Assembly: GCA_003165615.1 (NCBI GenBank)
Contig: PLWR01000474.1
Location: 1 to 13,828, forward strand
Source of the DNA: Acidobacteriota bacterium
GTDB taxonomy: Bacteria; Acidobacteriota; Terriglobia; UBA7540
Length of the DNA: 13,828 bases
Direction: 5' to 3'
Within the stretch, counting starts at the first letter, position 1. Each line of letters begins with the position of its first letter. The notes beneath the pieces were generated by a model that worked only from the letters and a program-made list of their open reading frames with translations, was not told where the DNA came from and ran no database searches. Of the stretch, positions 1-7,526 are shown one piece after another. The position numbers and the translations under genes are program-made.

Positions 1-22
1 CGCTTATTAATGCAACTAAGCA

Positions 23-2101
23 CTAATGCTTCCCCACGACGGAAACCGTCCGGAGCTGATGCGTATGATTATGACACACCAGGCTGCAGGAGTTCGATGC
101 ACGGCTGTACGAGATGGGTGTCGCGCCGTTGGGGGCGACAACCTTGATATCGAAGTTTACAAGGCGCTCGCCGGAAACAGTGCCCGATTGCGCGCCCATT
201 CCGTGGGCCGTATGGCAAGCCGAGCAGGAGAAGCCATCCTGTCTTACGTGGCGGGCGTGTTCGCTGAAGCTGGAGTTATTCATGACCTGATTGAGGTCGT
301 GGCACTTGGCGCATAGAGCATAGGGACCGCCGCTCGCACCGCCCTGAGCGCTCAAATTGGCATTCGGAAACAGGTTGGTAATGGTTGTGCCGGGCGCCCC
401 TGCCTGGCTGAATTCATAGCGGCGCTCCAGAATGTGCAGGAAGATTGAACCATGCGGTCCGCTCGGTCCATTGCCGCCGAATTCGCGATTGTCGTTACTA
501 TTGTGACAGTCAGTACACAGGATGCGGACGCCCATGCCGCGCCCGATGGTCGTACCGTCAAGGTTCAGCATGTTCGACCGCAGGCTCGGTTGCGGAAACG
601 GGCTGGTGCGGTCGTGGAACACCGGGTGACTGGAAGTGGCAGAGGTGCTGAATTCCGGAATCACGTTGAGGGCATCGCTGGCGGAGACTGCCCAGATAGG
701 CGTATAGCCATAAATAGCCTTTACCTGTTTGGCCGTGCTGGTGCCATGGCAGCGCAGACAGTTCTCGTACTGGTTGCTGGCGGTGGTGATGACGGTCTTC
801 CCGTCCGAGGCGCTGATCCCCGCCACCTGGGCCTGGGAGGGGCGAATCAACGGCGCCGCAGTGAAGGACGTGACCTGGTTGGAGGAATGCGGATTGTGGC
901 AGTCCACGCAGGTGACATGGCGATTTTCGTTCAGCAATGCCCCTTCATGGGGTAAGTGAGTGCTATCCCCTGCCGAGAAGGCATGGCCATACTTGGGGGC
1001 CACGGTTTCGGCAAGGATATTGGCCGTGGGGGGAGACGTATTCGAACTGCCATTATGGCAAACGACGCAGGCTTGGTCATCAGCAGCGCGCAGCAGTGAG
1101 TTGCTCCCCTGGGCGTTATGCGTGGCATGGCAGGAAGAACACGCATTCCTGGCCACGGTGCCATACCTTCCCAAGGTAATCTGTGCCTTGCTGGTAACAC
1201 GCCCTTTCGAAGTTGTCGACGTGGTTTGAACGGTGATCTGGCTCGGCACGCGGTTGGAAGCAGTGGCGTGGATGCTCATTGACCATCCACCAAGAGGATT
1301 GATTTTGGTCGCGTTGGGGTTGGCGGTGAGAGCTGTCCCCCCCAATGGCAGCACATTTTGGCCTGGTGTCGGGCGGATCAGACCCATTCCCTTTCCGCTG
1401 GGAACCGTATTGTGGCAGGCCTTGCACAGAGCACCGCCGGTGTTGTCGATCACGAGAAAGTAGCCACCGGGGTCGGTGTTCTGTATGTGAGGATTGTGGC
1501 AACTCCCGCACTGCACATTTCCATCGAAAAGCCGTACATGGGCATCGCCCGTCGAGGGGGGCGTCGTAACCAAGGGCGGAACCAGGTCGCAAGTCCCAGT
1601 GGCAGGGCACGTTATGGGAAGGTCAAAGTTGATGGGGTGCATCGTGGAGAGGTCGGTGGTAAGGATGTCCCCGGGGATCCAGGTTCCGGAAATCGGAACC
1701 TTGCCGTAAGGGATCAGCGCCCCCGGGGACCCGCCCACCGTACCATCATGGCAGCTTAAACAAAGGGTGCTGTTTGTGCCGGGTGGCAGTTTGGGAAGAG
1801 CCTTGTTGGTCATGGTCGTGCTGCTATAAGGCGTGTAGGACTGCACGCTGGAGAGCTTCTGGTCCCAAAGGGGGGTTTGGGCGACGCCCTGGGTGCCATT
1901 CAAACCGGAGTGCGGAGCATGGCAATACAGACAAGAACCTGCCAGCGTGCCTTTAACGGGCGATGCGCCCCCTGGGGAGAGGTCATGCATGCCAATCACA
2001 TCGGGGTTCGATTGCGCCCACGCCACGCCGGCGAAAGCAAGCAGGATCGCCACCAAGGCACCAAGGCACAAGGACAGGAGACAGGAGAAAGGCCGCCCCA
2101 T
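23..2101 (-). CDS. Exported dodecaheme c-type cytochrome (11 CXXCH + 1 CX3CH)
   Basis: Predicted exported electron-transfer protein of 692 residues. The start ATG at 2101 is preceded by GGGAG five bases upstream and opens a signal peptide (hydrophobic core about residues 7-26, cleavage after AWA/Q30). The frame stays open further upstream, but only into the preceding gene. Heme motifs CXXCH begin at Cys57, 114, 198, 226, 321, 345, 398, 448, 529, 597 and 626. The twelfth site, CSLVCH at 672-677, has three residues between the cysteines. Residues 50-230 parallel the whole 4-heme protein encoded at 6538-7515: a CHAPHSG first heme, a CLSCHDGT second heme, an HP motif, a non-heme cysteine pair (Cys165/Cys171), then two more hemes. 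The remaining eight hemes lie mostly in doubled-CXXCH pairs. It is last in the cluster, directly after an NHL propeller gene. No lipobox is present, so it is either soluble or secreted. The exact family is not recognised. Confidence 0.9.
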   Translation of the reverse strand: MGRPFSCLLSLCLGALVAILLAFAGVAWAQSNPDVIGMHDLSPGGASPVKGTLAGSCLYCHAPHSGLNGTQGVAQTPLWDQKLSSVQSYTPYSSTTMTNKALPKLPPGTNSTLCLSCHDGTVGGSPGALIPYGKVPISGTWIPGDILTTDLSTMHPINFDLPITCPATGTCDLVPPLVTTPPSTGDAHVRLFDGNVQCGSCHNPHIQNTDPGGYFLVIDNTGGALCKACHNTVPSGKGMGLIRPTPGQNVLPLGGTALTANPNATKINPLGGWSMSIHATASNRVPSQITVQTTSTTSKGRVTSKAQITLGRYGTVARNACSSCHATHNAQGSNSLLRAADDQACVVCHNGSSNTSPPTANILAETVAPKYGHAFSAGDSTHLPHEGALLNENRHVTCVDCHNPHSSNQVTSFTAAPLIRPSQAQVAGISASDGKTVITTASNQYENCLRCHGTSTAKQVKAIYGYTPIWAVSASDALNVIPEFSTSATSSHPVFHDRTSPFPQPSLRSNMLNLDGTTIGRGMGVRILCTDCHNSNDNREFGGNGPSGPHGSIFLHILERRYEFSQAGAPGTTITNLFPNANLSAQGGASGGPYALCAKCHDLNQVMNNSSFSEHARHVRQDGFSCSACHTAHGMGAQSGTVSGERLVNFDIKVVAPNGATPISYSRASNSCSLVCHNHTHQLRTVSVVGKH

Positions 2102-2151
2102 TCTGACTCCCGACTTCTGACTTCTTTCTCCTTGTCTTCGTGTTCTAGTGT
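2048..2151. repeat. Dispersed imperfect inverted-repeat element spanning a gene junction
   Basis: The left arm (2048-2078) reads CCACCAAGGCACCAAGG and onward. The right arm (about 2124-2151), read on the opposite strand, is an imperfect match (ACTAGAACACGAAGACAAGG). Between them are short direct repeats (GACAGGAGACAGGAG, GACTCCCGACTTCTGACTTC). The element contains the stop codon of the upstream propeller gene and the start, ribosome binding site and signal-peptide core of the 12-heme cytochrome. A very similar unit lies at 6364-6437 and related palindromes at 13335-13451 and, more degraded, 5188-5321. No coding capacity of its own is seen; it looks like a non-autonomous, MITE- or REP-like repeat. 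Confidence 0.55.
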
Positions 2152-3281
2152 TGATCATTCTTCCCCAACGCGAAATACTGAAAAACCTGAACGCGGCGAT
2201 TATAGGAATCCACCACAAACACGCGGTCACTTTGATCAATGAACAGGCCGGAGGGCAACTGAAATTCCCCAAATCCCGTGCCCTGCTGTCCAAAGTAATA
2301 GAGCAATCGCCCCTGCCGGTCGAAGACCTGCACCATCCCGCTCAAACCTTCGACAACGTAAAGATGCCCCTCTGAATCCCGGGCAATTCCCTTGGGCCGG
2401 AACAAGGAACCCACATCTGCGCCAAGCTCGCCAATGGCGTATTGGAACTTCCCGGCGCGATCGATAACCTGCACGCGGAAGTTCATGGCGTCAACCACCA
2501 GCAGGTCCTGACCGTCGAGCCGCAATTCCGTGGGAAAGTTGAATTGTCCTGGACCTGTGCCCGGCGCTCCGATCTTCTGTAATACTCTGCCCTCCATATC
2601 GAGCAACCAGATCTGGTTGCGCAAAGTATCCGTTACGTAGATGTGCCGGGACGGGGAATCAACCGCGATTCCGGTTGCCCGTTTGAAAAATCCTTCGCCC
2701 TTTATACTGGCGATGACGCGCTGAAACTTCCCCTTGGCATCAAAGACAAAAATTTTGCCCTCGTAGGAATCGGTCACGTAGATGTTGTCATCGGCATCCA
2801 CGGCGACGCACTGTGGTGAACTCAGGCCATCGGTGTCCTTCTGGCGGGAGATGAATTTGTATTTGTGCTGGGCAAAATCAAAGATGTGAATTCCGGCCGC
2901 CCCCGGATCGGTCACGATAATGCGGCCCTGCGAATCAGTCACCACACTGTAGGGATTAATCAGGTCATGGAATTCGGGTTCACCTGCCACCGCGTCCAGC
3001 AGCCGGCCCCAGAAGCGGCGGTTGCTTCTTACTTCCTTCTCTGACCTGATGCTGCCTTCATACCGCAGCTTGCGTCCGCCCTGCAGCTCTAATTCCGGTA
3101 CGGTAACGGGACCTGCCGTTCTTGTTTTCGTCCCCGCCATGGCGGCAGCAGGCAGCAGCAGAATGACGAGCAGGCAGGTCGGCAGGCAGGCACATGGGGA
3201 GTTGGGAATGATTCCCCCTCTGCTGTTCTCCCCATCTCTCCATTTGCCTGACTGCCGGCTTTTCATCTCCGCACTGCCCAT
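2145..3281 (-). CDS. Exported six-bladed NHL-repeat beta-propeller protein
   Basis: Predicted periplasmic or extracellular propeller of 378 residues. ATGs at 3281 and 3266 are both possible and neither has a strong ribosome binding site; GCGGAG lies directly before the second. A long N-region is followed by a hydrophobic stretch (about residues 31-48) and a likely cleavage site at AAAMA/G50. Six NHL blades follow, each with the pattern 'G-[IV]-A-x-D-x-x-[GD]-x-[IL]-[YF]-V-x-[DE]' and a terminal 'V-x-V-F': about residues 110-135, 158-181, 203-228, 251-274, 298-321 and 345-369. The region before blade 1 (W91, L94-L95) resembles that of the other propeller encoded at 7621-9006, so the two are paralogs. 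The gene sits 16 bp after the barrel gene and just before the 12-heme cytochrome gene, so a scaffold or assembly role for that cytochrome is plausible. No catalytic residues are recognised. Confidence 0.88.
   Translation of the reverse strand: MGSAEMKSRQSGKWRDGENSRGGIIPNSPCACLPTCLLVILLLPAAAMAGTKTRTAGPVTVPELELQGGRKLRYEGSIRSEKEVRSNRRFWGRLLDAVAGEPEFHDLINPYSVVTDSQGRIIVTDPGAAGIHIFDFAQHKYKFISRQKDTDGLSSPQCVAVDADDNIYVTDSYEGKIFVFDAKGKFQRVIASIKGEGFFKRATGIAVDSPSRHIYVTDTLRNQIWLLDMEGRVLQKIGAPGTGPGQFNFPTELRLDGQDLLVVDAMNFRVQVIDRAGKFQYAIGELGADVGSLFRPKGIARDSEGHLYVVEGLSGMVQVFDRQGRLLYYFGQQGTGFGEFQLPSGLFIDQSDRVFVVDSYNRRVQVFQYFALGKNDQH
3178..3259. repeat. Imperfect inverted repeat inside the propeller's signal-peptide region
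   Basis: The left arm (3178-3201, GTCGGCAGGCAGGCACATGG...) is complementary to the right arm (3228-3259, CTCCCCAT ... TTTGCCTGACTGCCGGC), apart from a short insertion in the right arm. A small GGGAA/TTCCC hairpin lies in the spacer (about 3204-3216). The structure falls wholly within the first 35 codons of the propeller gene and encodes most of its signal-peptide N-region and the start of its hydrophobic core. The layout (two arms, short spacer, GC-rich simple sequence) resembles the other palindromic elements here, though the arm sequence differs. Confidence 0.45.
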
Positions 3282-3297
3282 CTGCCGAGTTGCCCGA

Positions 3298-5151
3298 TCA
3301 AAAGAAGTTGAACCATCTCATAACCCCGACATAATACGACCCTGCGACCACCGGCGGGGCATTGGAAGTGCTGAATCCCTGAAGCAGCCGGCTGTACCCC
3401 GCCTGGAAGCTCAACTTGCGGAAATGGTACAGCATCAGAAAAAACATACTATCACTATTGTTGTTCGAGGTCGTCAGGCTACCCTGGGTCCCACTCAGCC
3501 CCTTGCCATAGTTGGCAGACAGGGTCAATCCGCGGAGCGGACTCGACCCAAGTCCCACCGAGTAAGACCTCCCGCTAAACAGCACCACCGATGCCGGATT
3601 GACGACGGGAAGGGGGAGAGGGTTGTTGACCAGGCCGGTGGAAGTTAGAAGCGCATTCCCGCTGGACTTCGAGTATGAGCCGCTGATGTTGAACCGGGGC
3701 AGGGAAAGCGAAGAGGAGTAACTTTGGCTGGAGTTGCCGGAATTGGGCTCATTGGTCAGCAGGCTTTTCGATCCCGCCGCGTAAGCGCCCCAATACGATT
3801 TTCGCCCAATCCGGCGTCCGACGCTGCCATTGTAGGTATAGCTTGACGTGGTATAGGCAATGAGAACGGTCTGGGTGTTCTGCGAGTAGGAAAAGCCGCC
3901 CGCCAAATTCCAGTTCCGGACCAAATGCGAGTAGTTGATGGCCGTGTTGAGCCCCAATGCCCCCTGGTGGTTGGTATCGACATAAGTCTCCGTCAATCCC
4001 AGGATGCCGTTGAAGGAGCCGCCCCAGAGCATATTGGAATAGTCGGCGGTGCCGTTGACGTCGTCGGAGGCGAACGACTCTCCCCAAAAGGTTTGCTGTT
4101 GGCGTTCGGCGTAGAGGCGAAGATAGAGGTGCCGCGCCGGCATGTCGTAATTGGCATAACCGGTCATGCTGAGACTGTGCGATGACTGTTGGGCCTCGTC
4201 CCCCGGCAGAATTGCGCCTTCTGTCAAGAGGGTGTTATAGAGCGTTCCCTCCAGGTTGTCGGTATAATAGGTATTCTCCCCCACATTCAGGTGCGCCCTG
4301 GGGGCAAACGAGACTCCGCCGTTTAGCGTATCGACGCTGGTTTTGTATCCGTCGCTGAAGTTGGGATCCACCAAATCGGTGCTGATGTCAAATCGGGTGG
4401 CCGAGGCGACAAAGTTTCCATGCCATGGCAAGTCGTGTCCCACGCCAAAGAAGAAGGAATTGGAGCCGGAGTTGGATTGTTCTTCCTCCTCACCGGACAG
4501 GAACTCAGGCGTGGCACCCTTGGAGCCCATGTACTGATAGCCCCCGTTGAGTTTAAAACCCGCAATCTGATACGAGGTCATTGCCGAAAAAGTGTCATCA
4601 TGCAGGGTCCCTCGGCTGTTCGCCCCATATATTGAATAAGAGCTGTTACTATTCGAGAAACTCAGGCTAACAGCAGGTAGATCGTCCAGGTGAAGCCCCC
4701 AGTTGATGGACAGCGTATCGCTGTTCCCGTGCGTGGTGTAGTTGGCTAGGCCGGGAATACCGTAGTTCCCCGTGGCGTCGTAAGTGGTGGCATAGCTGAT
4801 CGAGCCGGGGAACTGGCTGCCCCCAAAGACCGTGGCCGTGGCGGCAACCCCGCTGCTGGCGGTCATCGACTGGAAACTGGAATTTAGACGCGATTGATTG
4901 TAGAAGGGCTGTACATCGAAGGAGAGGAAATCGGCATTATGGTAGAAGCCGGAAAAGTCAGCAACTCCGGCGCCAGCGACGCTGTGGTCCGAACCAGCGG
5001 TGCTCGAGTAGTCATCGATATAACCCGCCGACACGTTGGCGTTCAGATTTAGATTGGCCTCACCGGTCTTCATCTGCGCTGACGCACATGGGACAAAGAC
5101 CCATACGAAAAGAACGAGAGTGGGTGCGAATCTTTTCACAGCAGATGACAT
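3298..5151 (-). CDS. Outer-membrane beta-barrel protein, candidate porin of a porin-cytochrome conduit
   Basis: A 617-residue protein starting at ATG 5151, with a clear signal peptide (about residues 5-26, cleaved at ASAQ). The mature part is rich in Ser, Gly, Asn, Tyr and Thr and shows alternating polar/aromatic beta-strand stretches throughout, for example 'HLYLRLYAERQQQTFWG'. It ends in the aromatic sequence MRWFNFF with a C-terminal Phe, the typical outer-membrane barrel signal. No cysteine is seen in the mature protein, so it carries no heme and lacks the N-terminal CXXC of some MtrB proteins. The length is close to MtrB/PioB-type barrels, but I do not recognise a family signature, so homology to them is not claimed. 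Its position among four multiheme cytochrome genes and next to a periplasmic chaperone gene suggests it is the outer-membrane passage for cytochrome-borne electrons or for cytochrome export. No strong ribosome binding site is seen before the ATG. Confidence 0.8.
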   Translation of the reverse strand: MSSAVKRFAPTLVLFVWVFVPCASAQMKTGEANLNLNANVSAGYIDDYSSTAGSDHSVAGAGVADFSGFYHNADFLSFDVQPFYNQSRLNSSFQSMTASSGVAATATVFGGSQFPGSISYATTYDATGNYGIPGLANYTTHGNSDTLSINWGLHLDDLPAVSLSFSNSNSSYSIYGANSRGTLHDDTFSAMTSYQIAGFKLNGGYQYMGSKGATPEFLSGEEEEQSNSGSNSFFFGVGHDLPWHGNFVASATRFDISTDLVDPNFSDGYKTSVDTLNGGVSFAPRAHLNVGENTYYTDNLEGTLYNTLLTEGAILPGDEAQQSSHSLSMTGYANYDMPARHLYLRLYAERQQQTFWGESFASDDVNGTADYSNMLWGGSFNGILGLTETYVDTNHQGALGLNTAINYSHLVRNWNLAGGFSYSQNTQTVLIAYTTSSYTYNGSVGRRIGRKSYWGAYAAGSKSLLTNEPNSGNSSQSYSSSLSLPRFNISGSYSKSSGNALLTSTGLVNNPLPLPVVNPASVVLFSGRSYSVGLGSSPLRGLTLSANYGKGLSGTQGSLTTSNNNSDSMFFLMLYHFRKLSFQAGYSRLLQGFSTSNAPPVVAGSYYVGVMRWFNFF

Positions 5152-5187
5152 TTTGCACGCGGTCCGCCAAAGCCCGGCTAAAAATCC

Positions 5188-5321
5188 TTAACCACTAAGG
5201 CAATAGGACGCAATAAGCAGGAAACGGAATACAGCAGGCATCCAGCGCGGCCATGGGCTGCATGGCGTGGACTGTTTACCGCTCTCTCGGTGACTTTGCC
5301 GCGTCTCTTTACGCCTTTTCG
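5188..5321. repeat. Degenerate copy of the inverted-repeat element between chaperone and barrel genes
   Basis: The left arm (5188-5220) reads AACCACTAAGGCAATAGG and onward. The right arm (about 5283-5321), read on the minus strand, contains GCGTAAAGAGACGCGGCAAAG. Both resemble, with many mismatches, the 'ACCAAGGCACCAAGG' arms at 2048-2151 and 13335-13451. The right arm covers the stop codon of the chaperone gene (TAA at 5311-5309), as the left arm does for the dehydrogenase gene at 13346. The rest of the 157-bp gap shows no gene and no clear terminator. Confidence 0.35.
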
Positions 5322-6439
5322 ATCTTGGCGTTCTTGCTCAGCTTCGCTGCCAGAGCGGAACGAAGTTGCTCTTGCTTATCCTTCGTCAGCTTCTCGAGCA
5401 ACGGGGCCTTGACGCTTTCAAACGATTGCATGCCGGCAGGAAGGTGAGCGTTCAGCCGCAGGATGGTGTACTTGTTGGAGTCAAACTCAATAATCTTGCT
5501 AACCTGGCCGGGCTGCATGGCCGCCAGGGCTTTCACCACCACGGGGGGAAGCTTGGAGATGTCAGCCGCTTTGTGGTCACCCATCATTACATGGAAATCG
5601 TCTTCGGAAATCTTTTCGGCCAGCAGCCCGAACTCGTCATAACTCTTGGTGGCCTGGGCCTGGCGCAGGGCGTTATCCACACGCTGGCGCGCCTCCTGCA
5701 ACTGCACGGGGGTCGCGCCCGCCGGTGGCAAGATCGAAATACTCTGAAACGCGAAGGATTCCGGCACGCGGAAGCGCTCCGGGTTATGGTCAAAGTAAGC
5801 CTTCGCCTCCGCCGTGGAAACCACAGCCTTTTCCGTCACCTCTTGCTTCAGAAACTTGTCAATCAGCAACGAACGCTCCACTTTGGCTTGCAGTAACTTT
5901 TGCGAATCATGGAACTCGGCGTGGAGGAACTGCTGAAATTCCTGTGGGGAACTGAACTGCTGGCGGAATTCCCCCATGGCGTGCGCCACCTGAGCGGGCG
6001 GCACGGTCACATTGCGGCGCCGGGCCTCCTGATACACCAATTCCTCAAAGATGATCATCTTCATCGCGCCGTCGCGGATGTCCGCCACCATGCTTTGCGG
6101 AAACCCGTTATGCACGCGCGCGTAAGGGAAGATCGTGAACATTTCCCGGAGCAGGTCCTGATCCGTCAGCGTTGTCCCGTTCACCCGTACTACCGGCCGG
6201 CCCACCGGCACGACCATGGCGCCAGGGCGATTATCCATGGCCGACTGGATTACCACCGGAGTATGGGAGGCCACCTGGGCCGAGGCCGAGCTGGCCACCA
6301 GGAATGTTAAACACGGAACAAGGCAGGTGAGAAGCAACAGTTGCTCCGTGACCGAAGGCAAATGCCGCCTTTTCCTTTCACCTGTCCCCTGTAAGCTATT
6401 ACCGAGTTCCTTTGGTGCCTTGGTGCCTTGATGCCTCAT
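5309..6439 (-). CDS. Periplasmic SurA/PpiC-type peptidyl-prolyl isomerase or chaperone
   Basis: A 376-residue exported protein. ATG 6439 has a good ribosome binding site (AGAGGGA, nine bases upstream). The N-region is unusually long (about 30 residues, largely encoded by a dispersed repeat), followed by a hydrophobic core (about 33-50) and cleavage at ASAQ55. Residues about 83-200 look like a SurA N-terminal chaperone domain (PVVRVNGTTLTDQDLL, then helices). Residues about 224-335 align with a PpiC/parvulin domain (FRVPESFAFQSISI ... MQPGQVSKIIE ... YTILRLNAH). The conserved parvulin His of the 'HIL' motif is replaced (QSI), and the 'GGDLG' loop is eroded to MGDHKAADI, so catalysis may be weak or lost. 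A lysine-rich helical tail follows. A gene of this type just before a barrel gene suggests a dedicated folding helper for the barrel or the exported cytochromes. Confidence 0.82.
   Translation of the reverse strand: MRHQGTKAPKELGNSLQGTGERKRRHLPSVTEQLLLLTCLVPCLTFLVASSASAQVASHTPVVIQSAMDNRPGAMVVPVGRPVVRVNGTTLTDQDLLREMFTIFPYARVHNGFPQSMVADIRDGAMKMIIFEELVYQEARRRNVTVPPAQVAHAMGEFRQQFSSPQEFQQFLHAEFHDSQKLLQAKVERSLLIDKFLKQEVTEKAVVSTAEAKAYFDHNPERFRVPESFAFQSISILPPAGATPVQLQEARQRVDNALRQAQATKSYDEFGLLAEKISEDDFHVMMGDHKAADISKLPPVVVKALAAMQPGQVSKIIEFDSNKYTILRLNAHLPAGMQSFESVKAPLLEKLTKDKQEQLRSALAAKLSKNAKIEKA
6364..6437. repeat. Dispersed repeat copy at the 5' end of the chaperone gene
   Basis: On the plus strand this reads GCCGCCTTTTCCTTTCACC, then TGTCCCCTGT, a spacer, and GGTGCCTTGGTGCCTTGATG. 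The same modules in the same order occur on the minus strand of 2048-2097 (GCGGCCTTTCTCCTGTCTCC ... GTGCCTTGGTGCCTTGG). It encodes about residues 1-26 of the chaperone (RHQGTKAPK...), which looks like translated repeat rather than a conserved protein segment. Confidence 0.55.
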
Positions 6440-6479
6440 ACTTTTATTCCCTCTCTAACCCGCGCGAAAGAACCGGGGG

Positions 6480-6508
6480 GTAGGGACGACGTGGAGGGTC
6501 GTCCCTAC
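6480..6508. repeat. Perfect 11-bp stem-loop in the 98-bp gap between genes
   Basis: GTAGGGACGAC (6480-6490) and GTCGTCCCTAC (6498-6508) are exact reverse complements around a 7-base loop. The arms are followed by neither a T-tract on the plus strand nor one on the minus strand (CCCCCC follows), so a classical intrinsic terminator is not supported. It more likely is a REP-like hairpin, which could still stabilise or attenuate the transcript between the 4-heme cytochrome and the chaperone. Confidence 0.6.
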
Positions 6509-6537
6509 TTCTCCGATCAAACATCCAGAAGTGCAGA

Positions 6538-7515
6538 CTACGTGGTTGGCACGGTCAAGCCCTTCATTTCGTTGGACTCGCCACCGTGGCAGTTGCGGCA
6601 GAACTGTGCTACTGAGTTGCCGCCGGTTGTGGGGGCATATTCGCCCTTAATAAAGAACATCGTCGGATAAGCACCGGTGCCGTTCTTGTACACGGTCATG
6701 CTGTGCTGATCGTGGCACGTTGTGCAGGTTACCGCGGTAACAACGGCGCCACCATTGGCAGAGGCCAATGACACTGCCTTGGTGGTACTCCAGAAAGAAG
6801 CTTTGTAGTCGGTCCCCACGAATATCTTGGAAGCGGTTCCGTTCATTGTTATGCCCACTGCCCCGCCGCCGGTGCAGTCCCAGCCATAGCTAAAGGTGGC
6901 GGAGTTGCAGGTGACGACGGCGTTGACGCCCACCGGGTGGTCGTTGTTATAGGCCGTCCCGTTGGCAGGGGCTGCCGAACCGAGCAACGTCGGGGCCGTC
7001 CCGCCCACGATGGGCAAGGCCTCGACGGTCACGCCCGTCATCATCCCGCCTTTTGCCAGAGTGCCGTCATGGCAGCTCAAACAGAAGAGGACGGTGACGC
7101 TGGCGTCTTTTTGTTGAAACAAGCTATTGAGATTTGCGGAAGTGGGCAGCGTAACCGGATAGTTGGCACCGGGGGAGTTGCCATCGCCAGAGAAGTTGAA
7201 GGTCTGTCCATACAGGGGAGTAAGGTCCTGACCCCACAAAGCGTACATACCGTTGTTGGGGTCGCTGGTCTGGCCCGTCAAGCTATTGGTGCCAGGGGTA
7301 ACATGGTTGCCGGCGGAACCGCTGTGCGGAGCGTGGCACATGACGCAGCCACGGCCGTAACCGTTGTGCGCGCCCAGTACGTCGGCCCCTATCGCGGTGT
7401 TGAAATTGCCGCTCATGGAGGGAGGAGTGCCAGGTGTCGGGAACGGAGTGTTCTGCGCCAGCCCCAGACTCGCCGCGGCCAGTACGACAGCAATCAAAAG
7501 AGAGAGTTTCTTCAT
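6538..7515 (-). CDS. Exported tetraheme c-type cytochrome, paralog of the 12-heme protein's first module
   Basis: A 325-residue protein. ATG 7515 starts a textbook signal peptide (MKKLSLLIAVVLAAASLGLA/Q) behind a strong ribosome binding site; the frame extends 13 codons upstream, but without a better start. Four CXXCH heme sites begin at Cys57, 145, 264 and 306. Shared landmarks with residues 50-230 of the 12-heme cytochrome are CHAPHSG at heme 1 (the same position, Cys57), LWGQDL versus LWDQKL, CLSCHDGT at heme 2, an HP motif (193-194), a cysteine pair outside heme motifs (Cys203/Cys214), and an FF/FL-rich segment before heme 4. Gly, Ala, Thr and Asn are abundant, as in secreted proteins. 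Its upstream neighbour is an NHL propeller gene. Tetraheme size recalls the Geobacter filament protein OmcE, but sequence homology to it cannot be judged here. Confidence 0.9.
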   Translation of the reverse strand: MKKLSLLIAVVLAAASLGLAQNTPFPTPGTPPSMSGNFNTAIGADVLGAHNGYGRGCVMCHAPHSGSAGNHVTPGTNSLTGQTSDPNNGMYALWGQDLTPLYGQTFNFSGDGNSPGANYPVTLPTSANLNSLFQQKDASVTVLFCLSCHDGTLAKGGMMTGVTVEALPIVGGTAPTLLGSAAPANGTAYNNDHPVGVNAVVTCNSATFSYGWDCTGGGAVGITMNGTASKIFVGTDYKASFWSTTKAVSLASANGGAVVTAVTCTTCHDQHSMTVYKNGTGAYPTMFFIKGEYAPTTGGNSVAQFCRNCHGGESNEMKGLTVPTT

Positions 7516-7526
7516 ATTCGTACAAA

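Noticed and set aside
26..955. Plus-strand open frames opposite the 12-heme cytochrome
   Set aside because: The minus strand carries regular heme motifs through this stretch; the plus frames have no domain signature or ribosome binding site and overlap each other.
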